The notes under the pieces are model-generated. The model saw only the letters and a list, made by a program, of their open reading frames with translations. It was not told the origin of the DNA and searched no databases. A stretch of DNA of 64,000 nt, from positions 2,418,001-2,482,000 of the forward strand of contig NZ_SNXU01000001.1 in the NCBI RefSeq assembly GCF_004362515.1, given 5' to 3'. Below are positions 44,589 through 53,509 of the stretch, piece after piece. The position numbers and the translations under genes are program-made. The DNA comes from Actinokineospora alba (GTDB taxonomy: Bacteria; Actinomycetota; Actinomycetes; Mycobacteriales; Pseudonocardiaceae). How positions within the stretch are numbered: the first letter of the stretch is position 1; every line of letters starts with the position of its first letter.

Positions 44589-45499
44589 CCGTCGCGGTGG
44601 TGCTGGTTCGCGGGAACACGGTTCCGGCGGACGCGGTGCCACTGCTGCGCGCGGCGGCGAAGGTGTACGTCGCGGGTGAGGTCGACCCAGCCCTGGGCGA
44701 TGCCCCGATGCCCGCTGACGTCGCCGCCGAAGCGGGCGAGGTCGTGGTGCTGACGTCGTCGCTGGACGCGGTCGCCGGGCTGGTCGCCGCCGGTTCGCCG
44801 GTGCACGCCACCGCGGGCGCGGGCCTTGTCGCCGCCGCCCAGGTCATGGACCGGCTGCGCTCGCCTGGCGGCTGCCCCTGGGACGCCGAGCAGACGCACG
44901 ACTCGCTGCGGCAGTACCTTGTCGAGGAGTGCTTCGAGCTGCTCGAGGCGATCGAGGAGGGCGACCGTCCGGCGCTGCGCGAGGAACTGGGTGACGTCCT
45001 GCTCCAGGTTCTCTTCCACTCGCGCGTGGCCGAAGAGGACAGCGAGGACCCGTTCACCATCGATGACGTCGCGGCCGAACTGGTCGCGAAGCTCGTCGGC
45101 AGGCATCCGCACGTGTTCGCGGGCGGTGACCCGGCGGTGCGCGACGCGGCGACACAGGAAAACCGCTGGGAAGAGCTCAAGCAGCAGGAGAAGCGCCGCG
45201 AGTCCAGTGTGGACGGAGTGGCGATGGGGCAGCCCGCGCTCGCCCTCGCCGCCAAGCTGGCGCAGCGCACGGCCCGCGCGGGACTGCCCGGCGACCTGCT
45301 GCCCAAGCACACCGATGTCGGCTCCCGGCTGTTCGACCTCGCCGCGCTGGCGAAGCTCGCCGGGCAGGACCCGGAGGCGGAACTGCGCGCCGTGGCCCGC
45401 CGCTTCGCGAGTCAGGTCCGTGACGCGGAACGCTCCGCCAAGGCGAGTGGTGAGCCCGAGATGACTCACGACATCTGGCGAAAGCACTGGCCGCACTGA
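44585..45499 (+). CDS. mazG: Nucleoside triphosphate pyrophosphohydrolase MazG
   Basis: 304 aa. An about 90-aa N-terminal extension without clear family precedes one MazG domain: DRLRSPGGCPWDAEQTHDS (about 97-115), EECFELLEAIEEGD and EELGDVLLQVLFHSRVAEE with the metal-binding EExxE and ExxD residues. The enzyme clears non-canonical NTPs; in mycobacteria (Rv1021) it protects from oxidised nucleotides. It overlaps the upstream gene by 4 nt, so it is translationally coupled. Confidence 0.95.
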   Translation: MTVAVVLVRGNTVPADAVPLLRAAAKVYVAGEVDPALGDAPMPADVAAEAGEVVVLTSSLDAVAGLVAAGSPVHATAGAGLVAAAQVMDRLRSPGGCPWDAEQTHDSLRQYLVEECFELLEAIEEGDRPALREELGDVLLQVLFHSRVAEEDSEDPFTIDDVAAELVAKLVGRHPHVFAGGDPAVRDAATQENRWEELKQQEKRRESSVDGVAMGQPALALAAKLAQRTARAGLPGDLLPKHTDVGSRLFDLAALAKLAGQDPEAELRAVARRFASQVRDAERSAKASGEPEMTHDIWRKHWPH

Positions 45500-45552
45500 C
45501 CACCTGTGGATAACTTCGGGCAGATGTCGGCGGATCTCGCTAACTTGGCAAG

Positions 45553-48500
45553 GTGACCGACGCCTACCTCCGATTCCCACACCTGCACCAGGACCTGATC
45601 ACCTTCGTCGCCGAGGACGATGTGTGGCTGGCCCCGGTCGACGGCGGCCGCGCCTGGCGGGTCTCCGCCGACAAGGTGCCCGTGCGGAACCCGCGATTCT
45701 CGCCCGACGGAAGCACTCTGGCCTGGGCGAGCACCCGCGACGTGGAGCCGGAGGTGCACGCCGCGCCGGTCGACGGCGGGCCGAGTGACCGGCTGACGTA
45801 CTGGGGCGACGTCAACACGTCCGTGCTCGGGTGGACGCCCGACGGTGAGGTCATCGCGCACACGACGACCGGCCGGTCGTCCATCCGGCACCGCTGGGCG
45901 CACGCGGTCCCGCTTGGCGGCGGGCCCAGCCGGGTGCTCCCGTACGGGCCGCTGGACGCCTTGTCGATCGGTCCGGACGGTGTGGTGCTGGGGTCGGTGA
46001 TCTCGGTCGAACCCGCGTGGTGGAAGCGCTATCGCGGCGGCACGGCAGGCAAGGTGTGGGTCGACCGCGAGGGCGGTGGCGACTTCCACCGCATCTTGTC
46101 CGAAGTGGACGGACACATCGTGTCGCCGATGTGGGTCGGCGGCCGGATCGCGTTCCTGTCCGACCACGAGGGCATCGGCAACATCTACTCGTGCGACCCG
46201 GACGGCGGCGACCTCCGGACGCACAGCGACCACAAGTTCTACGCCCGCAATCCCAGCACGGACGGCACGCGGGTGATCTACCACAGCGCGGGGTCGCTCT
46301 GGCTGCTCGACAGCCTCGACGCCGAACCCCGTGAACTCGACGTCCGACTCGGCGGTCCACGCGGATCCCGCCAGCCCTACCGGCTTTCGCCCGCGCGCTT
46401 CCTCGGCGACGTCGGACCGGACTCGACCGGTCGGGCCAGCGCGGTCGAGGTGCGCGGAACGGTCCACTGGCTCACTCACCGCGACGGGCCCGCGCGGGTG
46501 CTGTCGGTGGAACCCGGTGTGCGGGCACGGTTGCCGCAGGTCCTCGGCGACACCGGTCAGGCCGTGTGGGTGACCGACGCGGAGGGTGAGGACGCGCTGG
46601 AGTTCGCCCCGGTCGAGGGGCGGGCGGCAGGCGTGAGCCCGCGCCGGGTGGGCGCGGGGGAGCTTGGGCGCGTGCTGGAGTTGGCCGCCTCACCGGACGG
46701 CAGGCGCGTCGGCGTCGTGACCCACGACGGCAGGCTGCTGCTCGTCGACGCGGACAGCGGCGAGGTCCGCGAAGTGGTCAAGGCCCAGGAGATGGACCCG
46801 ACCGGGCTGGCGTTCTCGCCGGACTCGGGCTGGCTCGCGTGGTCGCATCCCGGCCCGGACCCGTTGCGGCACATCAGGATGGTCAACACCACCGATCTGT
46901 CTATTGTGGACGTGACGCCGCTGCGGTTCGTCGATTCCGACCCGGCGTTCACCCAGGACGGCAAGCACATCGCGTTCCTGTCGACCCGCAGCTTCGACCC
47001 GATCTACGACGTGCACGTGTTCGACCTGTCCTTCGCCAACGGCAGCAGGCCCTACCTGGTGCCGCTCGCCGCCACCACGCCGTCGCCGTTCGCGCCGCTG
47101 CGCGAGGGCAGGCCCTTCGGCGACGCCGACGATAAGGACAAGTCAGACGGCGACAAGTCCGACGGCGAGGTGCCGCGGACCGGTGTCGACCTCGAAGGCA
47201 TCGCCGACCGGGTGGTCGCCTTCCCGGTGGCCGCGGCGCGCTACTCGCAGTTGCGCGCGGCGAAGGGCGGCGTGCTCTGGCTCTGCGACCCGCTTGTCGG
47301 CTCGCTGGGCGATGACCTCGACGACCTCGGCGAAGACGCGCCGCGGGCCGCGCTGGAGCGGTTCGACCTGGCCAAGCTCAAGGCCGACGTCCTGGTCGAC
47401 GGCCTCGACGAGTTCTGGACCAGCGGCGACGGCCACCGCGTCGTCGTCCGCGACGGCGCGACGCTGCGGGTCCTGCCCGCCGACCGCAGGCCGGACTCCG
47501 ACGACGGCTCCGAGGACAACATCACCGTCGACCTGAGCCGGATCCGCGTCGAGATCGACCCGGCCGCCGAGTGGCGCCAGTCGTTCGACGAGGCGGGCAG
47601 GCTCATGCGCGACCACTTCTGGCGCGCGGACATGGGCGGCGTCGACTGGCAGGGCGTGCTCGACCGGTACCGCCCGCTCGTGGACACCCTTGGCTCCCAT
47701 GACGAACTTGTCGACCTGCTGTGGGAGGTGCAGGGCGAACTGGGCACCTCGCACGCCTACCTCGCCCCGCCCGGCACGGGGGCCGACAACAAACGCAGGC
47801 TCGGCCTCCTCGGCGCCGACCTCGCGTGCGACGAGGACGGCCGCTGGCGGATCACCAGGATCGTGCCGGGGGAGAGTTCCGACCCGCGGGCCCGGTCACC
47901 GCTGCGCGCCCCCGGCGTGGCCGTGCGCGTCGGCGACGCGATCGTCGAGGTCGACGGCAGGCCGGTCCAGCCCGCCCACGGCCCCGCACCGCTGCTGGTC
48001 GGCACCGCGGGCAACCCGGTGGAGCTGACGATCGCCCCCAAGGGCGGTGGCGAGCACCGCCGGGTCGTGGTCGTGCCCCTGCTCGACGACATGCCGCTGC
48101 GCTACCAGGCCTGGGTCGCGGGCAGGCGCGACCATGTCCACGCCGCGACCGGCGGGAAGGTCGGCTACCTGCACGTTCCCGACATGGTCGCCAGCGGCTG
48201 GGCCCAACTCCACCGCGACCTACGCCTGGAGATGCGCCGCGACGGCGTGGTCGTCGACCTCCGGGAGAACCGCGGCGGGCACCTTTCGCAGCTGGTCATC
48301 GAGAAGCTGAGCCGAAAGATCGTCGGCTGGTCCCGCGCCCGCGACGGCTACTACGACGAGACCTACCCGCTGGACGCCCCACGCGGCCCGATCGTCGCCG
48401 TCGCCGACGAGTTCGCGGGCTCCGACGGCGACATCGTCAACGCCGCCATCCAGGCCCTCGGCATCGGCCCGGTGGTGGGCACCAGGACCTGGGGCGGAGT

Positions 48501-48753
48501 CATCGGGATCGACAACAGGTACCACCTGGTCGACGGCACCCTGATCACCCAACCCCGCTACGCCACCTGGATGCGCGGCCCCGGCTGGGGCGTCGAGAAC
48601 TACGGCGTCGACCCGGACGTCGAGGTCGTGGTCACCCCGCAAGACCACGCCGCGGGCCGCGACCCCCAACTCGACACAGCCATCCGCCTCGCGTTGGAGG
48701 GCTTATCGGCGACCCCGGCGGCCACCCCACCCGACCTGCCCGCACTGGACTGA
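45553..48753 (+). CDS. Tricorn-type protease
   Basis: 1066 aa, GTG start. The N-terminal two thirds are two beta-propellers of WD-like blades (FSPDGSTLAWASTRDVEPEV, FSPDSGWLAWSHPGPDPLRH). A PDZ-like region follows (RVGDAIVEVDGRPV, about 798-812), then the C-terminal S41-type core. The tetrad of archaeal tricorn can be placed: Ser733-His734 (TSHAYL), Ser957 (FAGSDGDIVN) and Glu1015 (GVENYGVDPD), with spacing close to the archaeal enzyme. It should trim peptides made by the proteasome or Clp in the cytoplasm; no signal peptide. A 53-bp gap separates it from mazG. Confidence 0.93.
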   Translation: MTDAYLRFPHLHQDLITFVAEDDVWLAPVDGGRAWRVSADKVPVRNPRFSPDGSTLAWASTRDVEPEVHAAPVDGGPSDRLTYWGDVNTSVLGWTPDGEVIAHTTTGRSSIRHRWAHAVPLGGGPSRVLPYGPLDALSIGPDGVVLGSVISVEPAWWKRYRGGTAGKVWVDREGGGDFHRILSEVDGHIVSPMWVGGRIAFLSDHEGIGNIYSCDPDGGDLRTHSDHKFYARNPSTDGTRVIYHSAGSLWLLDSLDAEPRELDVRLGGPRGSRQPYRLSPARFLGDVGPDSTGRASAVEVRGTVHWLTHRDGPARVLSVEPGVRARLPQVLGDTGQAVWVTDAEGEDALEFAPVEGRAAGVSPRRVGAGELGRVLELAASPDGRRVGVVTHDGRLLLVDADSGEVREVVKAQEMDPTGLAFSPDSGWLAWSHPGPDPLRHIRMVNTTDLSIVDVTPLRFVDSDPAFTQDGKHIAFLSTRSFDPIYDVHVFDLSFANGSRPYLVPLAATTPSPFAPLREGRPFGDADDKDKSDGDKSDGEVPRTGVDLEGIADRVVAFPVAAARYSQLRAAKGGVLWLCDPLVGSLGDDLDDLGEDAPRAALERFDLAKLKADVLVDGLDEFWTSGDGHRVVVRDGATLRVLPADRRPDSDDGSEDNITVDLSRIRVEIDPAAEWRQSFDEAGRLMRDHFWRADMGGVDWQGVLDRYRPLVDTLGSHDELVDLLWEVQGELGTSHAYLAPPGTGADNKRRLGLLGADLACDEDGRWRITRIVPGESSDPRARSPLRAPGVAVRVGDAIVEVDGRPVQPAHGPAPLLVGTAGNPVELTIAPKGGGEHRRVVVVPLLDDMPLRYQAWVAGRRDHVHAATGGKVGYLHVPDMVASGWAQLHRDLRLEMRRDGVVVDLRENRGGHLSQLVIEKLSRKIVGWSRARDGYYDETYPLDAPRGPIVAVADEFAGSDGDIVNAAIQALGIGPVVGTRTWGGVIGIDNRYHLVDGTLITQPRYATWMRGPGWGVENYGVDPDVEVVVTPQDHAAGRDPQLDTAIRLALEGLSATPAATPPDLPALD

Positions 48754-48760
48754 ACCGCGA

Positions 48761-48809
48761 CACATCGGAGGCCGACAGAAGACGACACACATCGGAGGCG
48801 ACAGAAGAC
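48761..48809. repeat. Direct repeat just after the tricorn stop
   Basis: CACATCGGAGGC followed by GACAGAAGAC occurs twice, at 48761-48783 (with one extra C) and at 48788-48809. It starts 7 bp after the tricorn stop. Confidence 0.7.
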
Positions 48810-49000
48810 ACGGCAGACACGGCGTACGCGCTCGGCCGGAGCTCAGGGTGCGTCGCTGTTCCCGGTGCTGAGGCCAACCAGAAGCACGCAGCCGCGCAGG
48901 CGATTTGCACAGCGATGCGAACGGCAATGCCGTCGACGGCGATTGGCGGCGGTGGGCAGTATTAGGCAGCGGCAGGCTGCGGAAGGCGCGAGGCTCCCCG

Positions 49001-49048
49001 CAGCGCCGCAGCGCCGCAGCGCCGCAGCGCCGCAGCGCCGCAGCGCCG
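49001..49048. repeat. 8-bp tandem repeat, six copies
   Basis: Six perfect copies of CAGCGCCG in a row. Tract length of this kind often varies between strains. It is not within a supported gene. Confidence 0.85.
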
Positions 49049-49340
49049 CGACGACGATGGCGACAATTGCCAGCCGCCAAGGCGCGCCCCGCCCCGCCGT
49101 GCCGTGCCGCATCGCGACGCCGCACCCGCACCGCACCGTGTTCCATCGCGCCGCGCCGCGCCGCGCCGCACGCACCGCGCCGCGTCGTGCTGTGCCGGGC
49201 CGTGTTGCGCTGCGTGGCGTCGTGCTGTGCCGTGGCGTGTCGGTGTTGGCGCCGAGGTCGGGTGGTCGGTGCGTCCGCGGTGGTGTCGGGCCGTCGAAAG
49301 TGTTGGCGGCGCTGGGAACGACTCCTGCCCGTCGGCCGTG

Positions 49341-50357
49341 TCAGGGGAGTGAGGCGGGTAGGCCGAAGGCCTGGAAGTGCTCGGTTCCGATGAAGGAGGT
49401 GATCTCGGCGATTCGGTTGTCGCGGAAGGTGAGGACGTTGATCGACCACGCGGTGTGGTCGCCCACGCCGGTCGCGCACAGGTAGAGCGCCACGGCGGGT
49501 TGGCCGTTCGCGGTGGTGGGGAGGTGTCGCCAGGTTCCGCAGGTGCCCAACGGGACCTTGGTGGCGAAGTCGGCGACGGCCGCCAAGCCCTGGTACCAGT
49601 GCGGCAGCGGTGGCATCGACCAGGTGACGTCCTCGGTCAGCAGCGCGACGAGTGCGGCGGCGTCGCCGTGTTCCATGGCGGCGGCGTAGTCGGCTACCAC
49701 CGCGCGGAGGCGGGTGTCGTCGAGTTTGCGGAGGGTTTGCTGCTGGGTGCGGGCGGGCACCTTCTCGGCGACGATCTTGCGGGCTCGGGCCAAGGCGGAG
49801 TTCACCGACGTGGTCGACGTGTTCATCGTGGCGGCGATCTCCGCCGCGGAGAAGCCGAGGACCTCGAAGAGCAGCAGCGCCGCGCGCTGGTTGCCGGGGA
49901 GGTGCTGCAGGGCCGCGACGAAGGCGAGTTCGACGGCTTCGCGTTGCTCGTAGCGGGCGCCCGGCGCGTTCGGGCCGAAATCCGCTTCCGGGTAGGGGCC
50001 GAGCCAGGTGACGTCGGTCAGCGGGGCTATCTCCGCCACCGCGCTGGTGCTCGACGGACCCAGGTCGACCGGCATGGCCCGCCTGCCACGCGAGCCGATG
50101 GCGTCCAGGCAGGTGCGGGTGGCCACGGTGTAGAGCCAGGACCGCAGCGAAGCGCGACCCTCGAAGCCCGCGAGGCCACGCCAGGCCCGCAGCAGCGCGT
50201 CCTGCAAGGCGTCGTCGGCGTCGTGGGTGGAGCCGAGCATGCGGTAGCAGTGGGCGTGCAGTTCCCGGCGCAGCGGGCGCACGAGGCGGTCGAAGGCCTC
50301 GTCGTCCCCGGCGCGGGCGCGCGCCAGGTCGGGGTCCGCCGCGGAAACTTCGCTCAC
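49341..50357 (-). CDS. ECF-type sigma factor with SnoaL-like C-terminal domain
   Basis: About 338 aa. Sigma region 2 (FDRLVRPLRRELHAHCYRMLGSTHDADDALQDALLRAWRGL, about 23-63) and region 4 (LPGNQRAALLLFEVLGFSAAEIAATMNTSTTSVNSALARARK, about 155-196) are clear. The C-terminal about 125 aa (AAAMEHGDAAALVALLTEDVTWSMPP...INVLTFRDNRIAEITSFI) is a SnoaL/NTF2-like domain. The layout is that of the SigG/SigJ-like or TIGR02960-type factors, where this domain controls activity in place of an anti-sigma factor. GTG 50357 is the probable start. It is divergent from the hydrolase, a likely target. Confidence 0.92.
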   Translation of the reverse strand: MSEVSAADPDLARARAGDDEAFDRLVRPLRRELHAHCYRMLGSTHDADDALQDALLRAWRGLAGFEGRASLRSWLYTVATRTCLDAIGSRGRRAMPVDLGPSSTSAVAEIAPLTDVTWLGPYPEADFGPNAPGARYEQREAVELAFVAALQHLPGNQRAALLLFEVLGFSAAEIAATMNTSTTSVNSALARARKIVAEKVPARTQQQTLRKLDDTRLRAVVADYAAAMEHGDAAALVALLTEDVTWSMPPLPHWYQGLAAVADFATKVPLGTCGTWRHLPTTANGQPAVALYLCATGVGDHTAWSINVLTFRDNRIAEITSFIGTEHFQAFGLPASLP

Positions 50358-50420
50358 GAGCGACGATTCTGCCCCATCACGGGAGTCTCCATTTCCGAAA
50401 CGACAACCTGGAGGCTCCAC

Positions 50421-51242
50421 ATGAACCCCACCGTCACCGCCCGAACCCTCGCCGTCCCCGGCGCACGCCTGCACTACGAGGTGCGCGGCGAAGGCCCGCT
50501 CGTCGCGCTCATCGGGGCACCCATGAACGCGGACTCCTTCGCGCCGCTCGCGGATCTGCTCGCCGCGGACCACACCGTGCTCACCGCCGACCCGCGCGGC
50601 ATCAACCGCAGTTCGGTGGACGACCCGGACGCGGACTCGACCCCCGAGGCGCGCGCCGACGACCTCGCCCGGCTCATCACCCACCTCGACGCGGGCCCGG
50701 GCACCGTCGTCGGCTCCAGCGGCGGCGCCGTCACCGCCCTCGCGCTCGCCCAAGCCCGCCCCGAACTGGTCCACACGGTCGTCGCCCATGAGCCGCCGCT
50801 CGGCGAGCTGCTCGACGACCGCGACGAGATCCGCGCGAACACCGCGGACATGATCGCCACCCACCTCGCGGGCGACACCACAGGAGCGTGGCGGAAGTTT
50901 CTGGCGCAGGCGAACATCTTCCTGCCGGAGCCGGTGTTCCAGGAGATGTTCGGCGGGGAGCGCGAGCCGCGGCAGGTCGCCGACGAGGGGTTCTGGTTCG
51001 CGCACGAACTGCGGCCGACCACCTGCTGGCAGCCCGATCTCGCCGCCCTGCGCGCGGTGGGGACCCGCATCGTGATCGGCATCGGTGAGGACTCGGTCGG
51101 CCAGTTCTGCGAACGCACCTCGAACGCCCTCGCGTCCGCGCTCGGCATCGAGACCACGACATTTCCCGGCGGCCACATCGGGTTCGTCGAAGATCCGGCG
51201 GCGTTCGACACTCGACTGCGTGAGGTCCTCAGCGCGAGCTGA
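50421..51242 (+). CDS. Alpha/beta hydrolase
   Basis: 273 aa, ATG 50421 with GGAGG (50410-50414) 6 nt upstream. The fold is shown by the strand-turn LVALIGAPM, ADPRGINRSS, the nucleophile elbow VGSSGGAVTA (Ser100) and a late FPGGHIGFVEDP with the catalytic His. The acidic residue is probably in the segment RIVIGIGEDSVG. Substrate unknown. It shares a 63-bp promoter region with the divergent ECF sigma gene, and such pairs are often auto-regulated. Confidence 0.92.
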   Translation: MNPTVTARTLAVPGARLHYEVRGEGPLVALIGAPMNADSFAPLADLLAADHTVLTADPRGINRSSVDDPDADSTPEARADDLARLITHLDAGPGTVVGSSGGAVTALALAQARPELVHTVVAHEPPLGELLDDRDEIRANTADMIATHLAGDTTGAWRKFLAQANIFLPEPVFQEMFGGEREPRQVADEGFWFAHELRPTTCWQPDLAALRAVGTRIVIGIGEDSVGQFCERTSNALASALGIETTTFPGGHIGFVEDPAAFDTRLREVLSAS

Positions 51243-51247
51243 TCCGG

Positions 51248-52108
51248 ATGACGGGCACCATGGGGATCATGGGATTCGACGGCGACACCGAACGAATGAT
51301 CAGGGCGAACGAAGCCAACTGGGACGCGCGCACACCGATCCATGTGGCCAGTGACTTCTACAGCGTGGCCACCCGCGACCCCGGCGACTGGTTCGCCGAC
51401 TACGAGTGGTCCGACCTCGGCGACCTCGAGGGCAAGGACGTGGCGCACCTGCAGTGCCACATCGGCGCCGAGACCCTCGCGTTCGCCCACCGCGGCGCGC
51501 GGGTGGTGGGGCTCGACCTCAGCGGCGAGTCGGTGGCGGCCGCCCGACGGCTGGCCGAGGCGGCGGGGCTGCCCGTCGAGTACGTCAAGTCCGACGTCTA
51601 CGCGGCGGCCGAGGCGTTGGGGCGCAACAGGTTCGACATCGTCTACAGCGGCAAGGGCGCGCTGTGCTACCTGCCCGACCTCACCGCATGGGCCGAGCAG
51701 GTCAGCGCCCTGTTGCGCCCCGGCGGCCAGTTCTACCTCGTCGACTTCCACCCGCTGCTCGACGCGCTCGGCCCCATCCCACCCGCCGACGGGAGCCAGG
51801 ATCTGCTGCTGCGCCACGACTACCTCGGCGGCCGCGGCCACCTCCGCATGGACGGGTCACGCACCTACACCGACGGTCCCGCCCTGCCCGACGACCTGGC
51901 GTACTACGAGTGGCGCCACGGCCTCGGCGAGATCGTCACCGCCCTCGTCCGGGCCGGTCTGCGGATCACCCTGCTGCGCGAGTCCGAGGAGATCCCATGG
52001 CCCCGCTGGGCGGCGATGACCAGCACCGAAGGCGCATGGCACCGGCTGCCGGACAGCGCTCCACGCCTCCCGCTGATGTTCGCCGTCCAGGCCGTCAAGG
52101 AGCCGTGA
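51248..52108 (+). CDS. Class I SAM-dependent methyltransferase
   Basis: 286 aa. The SAM-binding loop is VAHLQCHIGAETLAFAHRGARVVGLDLSG (about 64-92), followed by VEYVKSDVYAAAEAL and FDIVYSGKGALCYLPDL. This HLQCHIG form is common in small-molecule methyltransferases of the UbiE/type 11 group. ATG 51248 lies 5 bp after the hydrolase stop; an ATG slightly downstream (MGIMGFDGD) is also possible. Probably in one operon with the hydrolase. Substrate unknown. Confidence 0.9.
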   Translation: MTGTMGIMGFDGDTERMIRANEANWDARTPIHVASDFYSVATRDPGDWFADYEWSDLGDLEGKDVAHLQCHIGAETLAFAHRGARVVGLDLSGESVAAARRLAEAAGLPVEYVKSDVYAAAEALGRNRFDIVYSGKGALCYLPDLTAWAEQVSALLRPGGQFYLVDFHPLLDALGPIPPADGSQDLLLRHDYLGGRGHLRMDGSRTYTDGPALPDDLAYYEWRHGLGEIVTALVRAGLRITLLRESEEIPWPRWAAMTSTEGAWHRLPDSAPRLPLMFAVQAVKEP

Positions 52109-52157
52109 TCGGCACGTTTCGGACAAAGTGGCGCTTCAGGCAACGTAACCTGGTTGG

Positions 52158-52979
52158 GTGACGCCGACCTCGACTCCCGTGCCGCCGGCACCGCCGCCCC
52201 CGAGTCCATCGCGACCCGGCAGGCGCGGACTGGTCGGCCGGTTGCTGGTCGCGGCCGTCCTCCTGGCGACGGTCGCGGGCGCGGCGATGCTGGTCGTCAA
52301 GGCCGACGACCCGGTCGAGCGCGAGACCGCGGAGCGGTTCCGGGTGCCCGCACTCGACGTCGTGCCCGGCACCGCGCTCCCGCAGGCCAGGTCCCTGCCG
52401 AGCGGCTCGGACGTGCGCCTGTGGGCGGAGAAGGTGGGCCCGGCGACCGACATCCCGGTCCGCACGCTGATCGCCTACGTCAACGCCGATCTCGCCACCC
52501 GCGCGAACAACCCGGGCTGCAATCTCACGTGGGCCACCCTGGCGGGCATCGGCCGCGTGGAGTCCCACCACGGCCACTTCCGCGGCACCCGCGTCACCGA
52601 CGAGGGCACCCTGACCAAGCCGATCATCGGTGTGCCGCTCAACGGGTCACCCGGTGTGCAGGCTATCCGCGACACCGACGGCGGCGCGCTCGACGGCGAC
52701 CGCGAGTGGGACCGGGCGGTCGGCGCGATGCAGTTCCTCCCCACCACGTGGGGCAAGTGGGCCAAGCGCGCCAACGGCGACGGCGCCCCACCCGACCCGC
52801 AGAACGTCGACGACGCGGCCCTGACCGCGGCCCGCTACCTGTGCGCGAGCGGCGGCGACCTCGCCACCGGCGAAGGCTGGTGGAAGGCCGTGTTCACCTA
52901 CAACAAGTCGCTGCAGTACGGCCGCGACGTCTACAGCGGCGCCGATGCCTACGCCCGCAAGGTCGCCGAACTCGGCTAG
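52158..52979 (+). CDS. Lytic murein transglycosylase (LpqU-like)
   Basis: 273 aa. The N-terminus is Pro-rich and basic, followed by a transmembrane anchor (LLVAAVLLATVAGAAMLVV, about 30-48). The extracellular part has an SLT/MltB-like fold: WATLAGIGRVESHHGHF with the catalytic Glu135, then DREWDRAVGAMQFLPTTWGKW (about 182-202) and AARYLCASGGDL. It should cleave peptidoglycan glycan strands. The place before eno equals lpqU (Rv1022). No lipobox Cys is seen here, so it is a membrane-anchored form. Its stop overlaps the convergent TPR gene by 4 nt. Confidence 0.92.
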   Translation: MTPTSTPVPPAPPPPSPSRPGRRGLVGRLLVAAVLLATVAGAAMLVVKADDPVERETAERFRVPALDVVPGTALPQARSLPSGSDVRLWAEKVGPATDIPVRTLIAYVNADLATRANNPGCNLTWATLAGIGRVESHHGHFRGTRVTDEGTLTKPIIGVPLNGSPGVQAIRDTDGGALDGDREWDRAVGAMQFLPTTWGKWAKRANGDGAPPDPQNVDDAALTAARYLCASGGDLATGEGWWKAVFTYNKSLQYGRDVYSGADAYARKVAELG

Positions 52980-53362
52980 CGGTCGCGCTGCAACGCGATC
53001 CGCGCGTTCACCTCACCCAGCGCTTCCTGGTACTCCGGCAGCGGGTTCATCGCCACCGCGAGCCGCAGCTGCGTCAGCGCCTCGGTGAAACGGCTCTGCC
53101 GTTGCAGCGTGCGACCGAGCGCGAACATCGCGTAATGATCAGTGGGGTCGAGTTCCAGCACCCGCCGGAACGCCGCCTCGGCGCGCCCGAACTGCGCCGA
53201 GTTCAGGTAGGCCCGCCCGGCGAGCGACTGCACGCTCGGCGCGTCCGGCGCGGCCTCCAGGACCGGGCCTAGCGCGGCGAGGGCGTCCAGGGGTCTGTGG
53301 TGCGCGACCAGGGACTCCGCCCGCCGAAACGCCTCGAAGGTACCGCTGCCGTCCTCGCTCAT
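52976..53362 (-). CDS. Small TPR protein
   Basis: 128 aa, three to four tetratricopeptide units (AEAAFRRVLELDPTDHYAMFALGRTLQRQ is the clearest, followed by FTEALTQLRLAVAMNP). No signal peptide or catalytic domain. It probably serves as a binding adaptor; the partner is not shown. ATG 53362 is followed by MSEDGSGTFEAFRRAESL. Divergent from eno and convergent with the transglycosylase. Confidence 0.85.
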   Translation of the reverse strand: MSEDGSGTFEAFRRAESLVAHHRPLDALAALGPVLEAAPDAPSVQSLAGRAYLNSAQFGRAEAAFRRVLELDPTDHYAMFALGRTLQRQSRFTEALTQLRLAVAMNPLPEYQEALGEVNARIALQRDR

Positions 53363-53509
53363 AATCCGCTCACAATACGGGGGAGATTGATGTTCATCGA
53401 CCTCCGTACGGGGGTTGATCCGAGCCTGCCCGACGTGCCTTCGACGAGCCGCCCATCCGCCCCGCTAGGCTCGTCTCGGATACATAGCACGCTTTGTGAG
53501 GAGCACCAC

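Larger units (their letters stand above)
48754..49340. other. Low-complexity non-coding stretch after the tricorn gene
   Basis: 587 bp. Frames on both strands give only Arg/Ala-rich or Arg/His-rich translations without family sequence. The stretch contains a 22-23-bp direct repeat, six copies of an 8-bp unit and, from about 49130 to 49250, degenerate GC-rich words (CGCCGCGC, TGCTGTGCCG). No gene is supported. It lies between the tricorn stop and the convergent sigma factor gene. Confidence 0.6.

Noticed and set aside
49001..49048. Possible CRISPR array because of regular repeats
   Set aside because: Repeat unit is only 8 bp with no spacers, and no cas genes are in the window.
48703..49485. 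Several frames on both strands in the low-complexity stretch
   Set aside because: Arg/Ala/His-rich repeats caused by GC-rich tandem DNA; no start signals or family motifs.
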